From: Halomonas sp.
GTDB lineage: Bacteria; Pseudomonadota; Gammaproteobacteria; Pseudomonadales; Halomonadaceae
Direction: 5' to 3'
DNA length: 40,863 nt
NCBI GenBank assembly: GCA_020201095.1
Contig: JAIVHM010000164.1
Span: forward strand, 9,660 to 50,522
Positions 33,881 through 40,863 of the stretch are shown here, in pieces. Positions within the stretch are counted from its first letter, which is position 1, and every line of letters starts with the position of its first letter. A program made the position numbers and the translations under genes. Below the pieces are notes generated by a model. The model searched no databases and had not been told where the DNA came from. It saw nothing but the letters and a program-made list of their open reading frames with translations.

Positions 33881-33919
33881 GATAAGAAAAAGCCCCTGGC
33901 GTCATGCCGCCAGGGGCTT
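33881..33919 (-). terminator. Intrinsic terminator downstream of the eat gene
   Basis: Perfect 11-bp stem agcccctggcg / cgccaggggct (33891-33901 / 33908-33918) with a T-run on the minus strand (TTTTTCTTATC). Confidence 0.85.
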
Positions 33920-33946
33920 ATCACACTAGCTTAATCTTAGGTTCGC

Positions 33947-35151
33947 TTATAGCTTGGCGGCGGCGGCCGATGCGGGTTCGCTCTCATCTAGCTCCTCAGG
34001 TGAAGCGGACACCAGCGCAAACTCCTCCTCGGCGGTTTTTGCGACCAGATGATGTTGACTGTAGAGGAAGTAGTAGGCTGCCCCGGCAATAAACAGCACG
34101 ATAGTGTAGTTAAACGCGCGGGGATCGAAGGCGTATACACCTGTGAGCGCCACCAGCGAGAGCACTAATGCAATGCCCGAGGTGACTACGCCGCCCGGCG
34201 TTTTATACGGGCGCGGCAGGTCGGGCTGTTTTACCCGCAGCATAATGTGGCTCAACGCCATCAGTGCATAGGAGATAGTGGCACCGACCACGGCCATGCC
34301 CAGCATGAGATCGCCCTCACCGCTGAGTGACACCAAAAAACCAAACACACCGGGGACAATCAGCGCTAGATAAGGCACTTTGCGTTCGCTGGTCAGCGAT
34401 AGCGATTTCGGTATATAGCCCGCACGGGAAAGTGCGAATACCAGACGGCTATAGCCGTAGATAATCGAAAAGAAAGAAGCAATCAGCCCGGCCAGGCCCA
34501 GCACGTTAACCAAGGTGGCAAGCATGGGGTTACCCGCCGCATTCAGCGCATCCACAAGCGGCACGCCGCTTTGACCAATCATTTCAGCCCCCGCCGCACC
34601 GGCGAGCAGTACCACGACTAACAAGGCGGTGAACAGCAGAAACAGCATCGCGCCGATAATGCCTTTGGGCATATCCCGCGCCGGGTCTTTGGCTTCTTCC
34701 GCGGCCAGCGGCACGCCTTCCACCGCCAGGAACAGCCACATGCCGAAGGGAAGCGCCGCCCAAATCCCGTACCAGCCAAACGGCATAAAAGCGCTCGCAC
34801 CTGCGGCATCGGTGGGGGCGATATCAAACAGGTTGGCGGCGTCAAAACTACCGATCAATGCCACGGCGGTGGCAATAATGGCAAACACCGCCAGGCCACT
34901 AATCACCATCATGACTTTTAGCGCTTCCCCTACGCCTGCCAAGTGAATGCCGATAAACACGGCGTAAAACAGCAGGTACACCAGCGGGCCATTAATGCCC
35001 AGTAACGACTCCACCGCCGCCCCGATAAAAATCACAATCGCCGCTGGGGCCAGGGCGTATTCGATCAATACCGCAAGCCCCGTCAGATAACCACCGGCCG
35101 GCCCCATTGCCTTGCCAGATACGCTTGATCAACGGATGGTTGTGTCATCAT
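33947..35151 (-). pseudogene. eat: Ethanolamine permease (APC superfamily), disrupted by an out-of-frame deletion near 35108
   Basis: Main frame GPAGGYLTGLAVLIEYALAPAAIVIFIGAAVESL... lacks the N-terminal helices; a separate frame begins at 35151 with RBS GAGGG and MMTQPSVDQAYLARQ, then stops at 35083. Confidence 0.82.
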
Positions 35152-35250
35152 TTTGCCCTCATGGTGTGGAACGAAAGTGTCGTCAGCGGCGTGCTTTGCT
35201 TTGTGCTGCTTACTGCGTTCCATATTGTTATTGGATAATCGTTACGTCGT

Positions 35251-35278
35251 TGTTGTTATACGGCTGTTGTTATACGGC
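35251..35278. repeat. Perfect 14-bp tandem duplication (tgttgttatacggc x2)
   Basis: Copies 35251-35264 and 35265-35278, downstream of eutC and upstream of the eat start. Confidence 0.9.
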
Positions 35279-35299
35279 TGCTGCCGTACGCTAAGGTTG

Positions 35300-36136
35300 T
35301 TAATCAGCGATCAGAAAGTTGCGTATTGAACCGGGGGCGGTGTTCCCCTCCAACACATCGTCTTCACTACGGTCTTTCAACTTAACCCCCGACAGCTTGA
35401 GCTGACGGGCCTCCTTTAACAGCAGAAAGAAGCGCCGCGCGGCCTCTTCAATCTGCAAACCTGCCGGGCGCACGTTGGAAATACAGTTGCGCCGGTCATC
35501 TTTTAGCCCCGGTTCTGGTGCCCAAGTCATATACAGCCCCAGGCTGTCCGGCGAGCTCAGGCCTGGTCGTTCGCCGATCATCACCAGCACGGCTTCGGCA
35601 TTGAGCAGCGCGCCAATCTCATCGCCAATCGCCACTCTCCCTTGCTCAACAATGGTCAGCGGAGCTAGCTGCCAATCGGCAGCATCGCTGTTGAACATCT
35701 GATACAGCGTGCTAAGAAACGGTGCGCTGTTCTGCTGCACGGCCAGCGCAGAGAGTCCGTCAACCACCACCACCGCCAGGTCATAGCGCTGCTGAGCCGC
35801 GGCGGCTTGCTGTAATTGCGCATGGGTTTCATCGTTGAGGCGGCGGCCATAGTCAGGCCGCTGCAGATACATGGCGCGGTCTTGGGCATGGCTATGTAAG
35901 CGTACGGGCGCCTCTGATAAATCAAGCGCTGCGGTTAACTCGCTGGCAAGCGCGTCGACATCCAGTGCGGTGTGAACGGCGTCTTGAGCCTGAGCGTGGG
36001 CCAGTTGAAACGCCAGTAGCTTGCTGGTCGGCAGGCTGATACCCGCGCGCCCCAGACCAATCCGTGCGTCGGTAAACGCATTCAGTCGCTCCCAAGGATT
36101 TTCCACCACTATGGGTGATGTTGACTTATCAACCAT
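35300..36136 (-). CDS. eutC: Ethanolamine ammonia-lyase small subunit
   Basis: NPWERLNAFTDARIGLGRAGISLPTSKLLAFQLAHAQAQDAVH; LVMIGERPGLSSPDSLGLYMTWAP; NCISNVRPAGL; start ATG at 36136 overlaps the eutB end. Confidence 0.95.
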   Translation of the reverse strand: MVDKSTSPIVVENPWERLNAFTDARIGLGRAGISLPTSKLLAFQLAHAQAQDAVHTALDVDALASELTAALDLSEAPVRLHSHAQDRAMYLQRPDYGRRLNDETHAQLQQAAAAQQRYDLAVVVVDGLSALAVQQNSAPFLSTLYQMFNSDAADWQLAPLTIVEQGRVAIGDEIGALLNAEAVLVMIGERPGLSSPDSLGLYMTWAPEPGLKDDRRNCISNVRPAGLQIEEAARRFFLLLKEARQLKLSGVKLKDRSEDDVLEGNTAPGSIRNFLIAD

Positions 36137-37541
36137 GACGAGGCTCCTTGGGCAGGTGGCGCAGGCTGTTGGCAAAGGCAGCGGGGAGTTGGTCGTTAAG
36201 CCGATGGGTGCTGACATCCTGGAAGATCTGCATCTCTTCAAGCCAGCGTTCAAACTCCGGTGCCGCTTTTAGCCCCAGCACCCGCCGGGCGTAGAGCGCA
36301 TCGTGAAAGGAGGTGGTCTGGTAATTGAGCATAATGTCGTCGGAACCGGGGATGCCCATGATGAAGTTGCAGCCCGCCACGCCGAGTAACGTGAGCAGGT
36401 TATCCATGTCGTTCTGGTCGGCCTCGGCGTGGTTGGTATAGCAAACGTCGCAGCCCATGGGCACGCCTAACAGCTTGCCGCAGAAGTGATCCTCAAGCCC
36501 TGCCCGAGTGATCTCTTTGCCGTCGAACAGGTACTCGGGGCCGATAAAGCCCACCACGGTATTGACCAGCAGCGGGTTAAACTTGCGCGCCACCGCGTAG
36601 GCGCGGGCTTCGCAGGTCTGCTGGTCGAGCCCGTGGTGGGCATCGGCGGAGAGCGAGCTGCCCTGCCCGGTTTCGAAATACATCACGTTACGCCCCACCG
36701 TGCCGCGGTTAAGCGACTGGGCCGCCACTTCGGCTTCCGCCAGAGTGCTCAAGTCAAAACCAAAGCTGCGGTTGGTGGCTTCGGTGCCGCCAATCGACTG
36801 AAACACCAGATCAACCGGTGCGCCCTGCTCGATCGCTTCCAGCGTATTCGTGACGTGGGTAAGCACGCAGGACTGGGTGGGGATTTGATACTTCTGAATC
36901 ACCTCGTCCATCAGGCGCATCAGCTTGACGCTCTGGGCGACGTTATCGGTGGCGGGGTTGATGCCGATCACCGCGTCGCCGCTGCCGTAGAGCAAACCAT
37001 CCAAGATACTCGCAGCAATGCCGGTGACATCATCGGTGGGGTGATTGGGCTGGAGCCTTGTTGAGAGCCGACCCGGCAGGCCGATGGTGTTACGAAACGC
37101 CGTAGTCACCCGGCACTTCTTGGCCACCAGAATCAGATCCTGATTGCGCATCAGTTTGCTGACGGCAGCGGCCATCTCGGGGGTAATGCCCGCTCTTACG
37201 TGTGTTAGCACGTCACTGGTCGCGTGGTCAGACAGCAGCCAGTTACGCAAGTCGCCCACGGTCAGATGGCTTATCGGCGCGAAGGCATCGGCGTCATGGT
37301 CATCCATAATTAACCGAGTAATCTCATCCTCTTCATAAGGAATCAGCGCCTCGTTCAAAAAGGTGGTGAGCGGAAGCTCAGCCAGCACCATCTGGGCTAC
37401 CACCCGCTCTTCAGCACTCTCGGCCATCACGCCAGCCAAGCGGTCGCCTGAACGAGGCGGCGTGGCTTTGGCCATCAGCTCGGCAAGGCTTGCGAAGCGG
37501 TAGCTGCGGCTGCCCACCGTAAAGTGATAGGTTTGTGCCAT
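36129..37541 (-). CDS. eutB: Ethanolamine ammonia-lyase large subunit
   Basis: GSGDAVIGINPATDN, VFQSIGGTEATNRSFGFDL, YFETGQGSSLSADAHHGLDQQT, CDVCYTNHAEADQNDMDNL; ATG at 37541. Confidence 0.96.
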   Translation of the reverse strand: MAQTYHFTVGSRSYRFASLAELMAKATPPRSGDRLAGVMAESAEERVVAQMVLAELPLTTFLNEALIPYEEDEITRLIMDDHDADAFAPISHLTVGDLRNWLLSDHATSDVLTHVRAGITPEMAAAVSKLMRNQDLILVAKKCRVTTAFRNTIGLPGRLSTRLQPNHPTDDVTGIAASILDGLLYGSGDAVIGINPATDNVAQSVKLMRLMDEVIQKYQIPTQSCVLTHVTNTLEAIEQGAPVDLVFQSIGGTEATNRSFGFDLSTLAEAEVAAQSLNRGTVGRNVMYFETGQGSSLSADAHHGLDQQTCEARAYAVARKFNPLLVNTVVGFIGPEYLFDGKEITRAGLEDHFCGKLLGVPMGCDVCYTNHAEADQNDMDNLLTLLGVAGCNFIMGIPGSDDIMLNYQTTSFHDALYARRVLGLKAAPEFERWLEEMQIFQDVSTHRLNDQLPAAFANSLRHLPKEPRHG

Positions 37542-37735
37542 AGCGCGTTCCTTTTGGCGAAATGAGGCGCTACAAAGCGCCAAGGTACAAAACTTGCTTG
37601 TTTCTACCTTAGCGCTAACCCTTAATAGGAAGTATCGAGTTTCGGCAAACTCACCAAACCTTCGATAACTCAAATTAAAACAAATAGATGCATATTAAAA
37701 AGAGCCATTAGCATCCTCAAAAGGCCCCAAAGGAG

Positions 37736-38713
37736 TTGATCATGGACTCGTCTGGCAGTGCTCGCGCACCAAAAAGATGCATTCAGGAAGCGTTTGATGC
37801 TGATGAGCACGCCAGCAACCTGACGCGCTGGCAACAGCAATACGACCAGTTAAGCCCTGGCCGATTTTATGGTCGGCTGGATGAAATCGAGCTGACCGGT
37901 ATGCAGGTGTTTAAAGAGCACACCGGCCAAGCGCTGCGCCAGGACTGCTGCGTTTGGCCCAACTCGCTGTGGATTGGCATACCGCCATTAACGCAAGGGT
38001 CGCGCATTAACGGGCAGTCGCTGAATGTCGATGAGGTCATGTGTCGGCCAGGCGGCCACGACTTTGAGCTCGTCACTCCAGACGCGTTTGATATTTACGG
38101 TTTGGTGGTTGACCTGCCCACGCTGAGCGCTGCTGCAGCGCAGCAGGGGATTACGCTGGACGAACGATGGCAGCAAGTACCCCGCCGCCATGTGCCACAT
38201 AACACCCTGAGTGCCGTTACGTTTTTGCTAGAAAGGCTATTGGTTAAACCGACGGGTGCAGTTGCCGAACAGCTGCATCAAGATATTTTTTTGATGGCCC
38301 TGCTTGAGTTACTTCAGGCCGAAAAGCCTTGCCAGGAAGCACCACCCAGCTATGCACACCGAAAAGAAGTCGTCGACCGCGTGAAGCGCTACGTCGACGA
38401 GCATTTGGAAGGGCCGGTCACCATGGAGGCGCTGTGTGAACTGACCCATGTTAGCCGGCGCACGCTGCAGTACAGCTTCACCACCATTCTTGGCATTAGC
38501 CCGCTACAGTTTTTACGCCTAACGCGGCTGAATCGCGTGCGTCGGGCGCTAAGAGCAGCATCACCGGAGCAGTCGGTCACCGACATTGCCACCTATTGGG
38601 GATTCTGGCATCTGGGCCAGTTCGCCCACGACTATAAGCAGCAGTTTGGTGAGTGCCCCTCACAAACGTTGAGCGCCAACCAGCCAGCGGTCAGCAAATT
38701 GGTCGGCGGGTAG
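37736..38713 (+). CDS. eutR: AraC-family transcriptional regulator, EutR-type, divergent from eutBC
   Basis: C-terminal AraC HTH (MEALCELTHVSRRTLQYSFTTILGISPLQFLRLTRLNRVRRALR ... VTDIATYWGFWHLGQFAHDYKQQFGECPSQTL); adjacent and divergent to eutB. Confidence 0.88.
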   Translation: MIMDSSGSARAPKRCIQEAFDADEHASNLTRWQQQYDQLSPGRFYGRLDEIELTGMQVFKEHTGQALRQDCCVWPNSLWIGIPPLTQGSRINGQSLNVDEVMCRPGGHDFELVTPDAFDIYGLVVDLPTLSAAAAQQGITLDERWQQVPRRHVPHNTLSAVTFLLERLLVKPTGAVAEQLHQDIFLMALLELLQAEKPCQEAPPSYAHRKEVVDRVKRYVDEHLEGPVTMEALCELTHVSRRTLQYSFTTILGISPLQFLRLTRLNRVRRALRAASPEQSVTDIATYWGFWHLGQFAHDYKQQFGECPSQTLSANQPAVSKLVGG

Positions 38714-40863
38714 CGGCCGGTCAAAATAGTAGCCTTGCGCCTGGGTACACCCCATCGCAACTAGCGCTTCTGCCTGGGAAGCATGTTCAATGCCTTCCGC
38801 GATCGTTTCGAGCCCCAAGGTGGTCGCCATGGCAATAATTGTCTCGACAATAACGCGGTCATTGTCACTGGTGAGCATGTCACGGACGAACGAGATATCA
38901 ATTTTGATTTTATCGGCGGCAAAGCGCTTTAAATAGGCCAGCGACGAATACCCTGTGCCAAAGTCATCAATGGCCAACCCCAATCCTTTCTCTTTCAGAG
39001 TTTTGGTCATGGCAATGGCTTTTTCGGGATTCACCATGATACCGCTTTCGGTGATTTCCAGGCTGAGCATTGAGGCTGCCACCTGAAACTGCTGACAGTA
39101 GTCCAATAGTGACGTTACCAAGTCGCCGTCTTCAAACTGGTCGGCCGCAATATTGATCGCCAACTGCCCCGGTAGCCGCAGGCCCTGTTGGTGCCATTGC
39201 GCCAATTGCCGACAGGCTTCCTCAATCACCCAGTTGCCCAGCGCCACTATCATGCCGCGCTCTTCGGCAATGGGAATAAACTTGCTGGGCGAGACGACAC
39301 CTAACTCCTCGTCGTGCCAACGGCATAGCGCTTCAGCGCCAATTAACTGCCCGTTGCGAAGGTCGATTTGAGGCTGAAAATGCAGACGCAGCTTTTTTTC
39401 TGTGATGGCAATGGAAAGACGTTTGGCGATCTGCAACTGCTCAGCGACTTCGCACTCCATCCAGGGCTCAAAGACACACACGGCTAACTTCTGGCGTTTG
39501 GCCTGATACATGGCAATATCGGCACTTTTCAGAAGATCCAAAGGCGTTGTCGCATGCCGGGGGTAGAGCGAGATACCGACGCTGACCGCGAGTTCAAAGG
39601 ATTGCTGGTGAATGCTGAAAGGATATTCGATGCACTCACACAATCGCCGGGCATTTGCCAGTGCATCGGCCTCATTGCGAGCAGGACAGACCACAACAAA
39701 TTCATCACCGCCCAACCGCGCCAGATACTCGTTGTTCATCAATGATGCCGCCAAGCGACTTGCCACCTCTTTAAGAACGAGATCCCCCAGATCGTGCCCG
39801 GCGGTGTCATTAATCTCTTTGAAATGGTTAAGGTCCAGAATTAACAGTGCCAAGCCCGGGGTCGGCGTGTCGGTGAGCACATGCTTTAAGTGGCGCATGA
39901 ACGCCGCTCGGTTGGGCAATTGCGTACCCGCATCACTGAAGGCCAGTTGCCTTATACGGTTTTCATCTTGCTGTCGTTCCAGCTCTGAGGCTGCCCGGGC
40001 TGCAAATATCTGCAGCACATTACGCACAATATCCACATCGGCCAATGGCTCTTTAAACATCACACCAATCAGCCCCATAGGCTGGCCATGGCTGTTATCT
40101 AACCGCCTCCCTACGTAACCGTTTACCCAACTAAGTGCCCCGTTCGCTTCATCGGGAAGCATCATGGCGGCATCGTTATAAACAATGCACTCCCGTTCGA
40201 ACATCACCTTGTGGCAAGGCACGCCGGGCAAGTAGTAGGCAAAATTATCCTGTAACTGGCCTTCTATGTAGAGCGTTAATGTACAAGCGAAATCAGTATC
40301 TTGTTCGTCCAGCAGCGCAATAAACCCGACGTCTGCCGATAAGGCTTCGGCCATGTGCACCGTGAGTTGATGAAGAAACGCCTCGCCATTGCTGGCCGAG
40401 ACAGCCGTCGCAATTCTTGTTACCGCATGCTGGATACGTGCTTCTGCTTGTTGTTGACGACGGCTATAAATCCCTAATGATACTTCACTAGCCAACTCTT
40501 CCAACAACTGTGTTTCATCGGCATCCAGCCTATCCGGCTGTCTATGATAGAGCGTCATAACGCCGTACTGTTTATCGGCATACTGAAGCGGCAAAGCAAC
40601 AATCTGTCCGGCACCCAACACACTGAGGGCCTGATTAACACCCGAGGGCAAGGTTTCATCATTGGGGCGTTCAATGACAACAGGGCGTTTAAGTTGCAGG
40701 GCTCTTTCGGCTAGCCCCTGGCAGTAACGTGAAATAAAAAGCTGGGCAGGGCTCAACCAGGAAGCGGCCTCACCATCTTCATCCGCCATTGCCTCTATGG
40801 ATAAAGTATCGTCTGATTCAGCATCAGGCGTTAACGCGGTAATCCAAGCACCAGCGTACCCGC
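38660..40863 (-). CDS. GAF-containing GGDEF-EAL protein (putative diguanylate cyclase/phosphodiesterase), 5' end beyond the window
   Basis: RLGGDEFVVV, GAEALCRWHDEELG, LAIDDFGTGYSSLAYLKRFAADKIKID; N-terminal GAF-like regions. The frame stays open from the 40789 ATG to the window edge (GYAGAWITALTPDAESDDTLSIEA-M). Confidence 0.92.
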   Translation of the reverse strand, partial: GYAGAWITALTPDAESDDTLSIEAMADEDGEAASWLSPAQLFISRYCQGLAERALQLKRPVVIERPNDETLPSGVNQALSVLGAGQIVALPLQYADKQYGVMTLYHRQPDRLDADETQLLEELASEVSLGIYSRRQQQAEARIQHAVTRIATAVSASNGEAFLHQLTVHMAEALSADVGFIALLDEQDTDFACTLTLYIEGQLQDNFAYYLPGVPCHKVMFERECIVYNDAAMMLPDEANGALSWVNGYVGRRLDNSHGQPMGLIGVMFKEPLADVDIVRNVLQIFAARAASELERQQDENRIRQLAFSDAGTQLPNRAAFMRHLKHVLTDTPTPGLALLILDLNHFKEINDTAGHDLGDLVLKEVASRLAASLMNNEYLARLGGDEFVVVCPARNEADALANARRLCECIEYPFSIHQQSFELAVSVGISLYPRHATTPLDLLKSADIAMYQAKRQKLAVCVFEPWMECEVAEQLQIAKRLSIAITEKKLRLHFQPQIDLRNGQLIGAEALCRWHDEELGVVSPSKFIPIAEERGMIVALGNWVIEEACRQLAQWHQQGLRLPGQLAINIAADQFEDGDLVTSLLDYCQQFQVAASMLSLEITESGIMVNPEKAIAMTKTLKEKGLGLAIDDFGTGYSSLAYLKRFAADKIKIDISFVRDMLTSDNDRVIVETIIAMATTLGLETIAEGIEHASQAEALVAMGCTQAQGYYFDRPLPADQFADRWLVGAQRL

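Noticed and set aside
36486-37064. 192-aa plus-strand ORF inside eutB
   Set aside because: Antisense to the strongly conserved eutB catalytic region; no start signal or domain.

Overview
This window is a GC-rich gammaproteobacterial chromosome segment, Halomonas-like by gene order and protein character (inference). No rRNA, tRNA, CRISPR array, transposase, integrase or prophage module was seen. Left part: an IscA/ErpA-type protein, then ndk-rlmN-pilF-rodZ-ispG-hisS-yfgM-bamB-der, then an M48 peptidase. Middle: aroE-hemF-tsaC-dprA-LysM on the minus strand, divergent from def-fmt-rsmB-trkA-trkH, then a TraB-family protein and a DTW/TapT protein, then bioB-F-H-C-D-A with a candidate BirA operator, then a CobB-type sirtuin and aceK. 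Right part: a photoactive yellow protein (PYP) gene with an adjacent small AMP-forming ligase (probable p-coumaroyl:CoA ligase) and a CIA30 protein, an ethanolamine module (eat-eutC-eutB, divergent eutR), and a GAF-GGDEF-EAL protein cut by the window edge. Two observations stand out. (1) A PYP gene with all key photocycle residues and a chromophore-activating ligase, but no ammonia-lyase gene in the window. (2) At least six conserved genes (aroE, fmt/rsmB, trkA, bioD, cobB, eat) each carry one clean internal loss of roughly 75-260 bp, and bioA lacks a stop codon where expected. The losses look like a systematic assembly or gap-removal artefact, or less likely genuine clustered deletions. All family calls come from reading the translations; no database search was possible.
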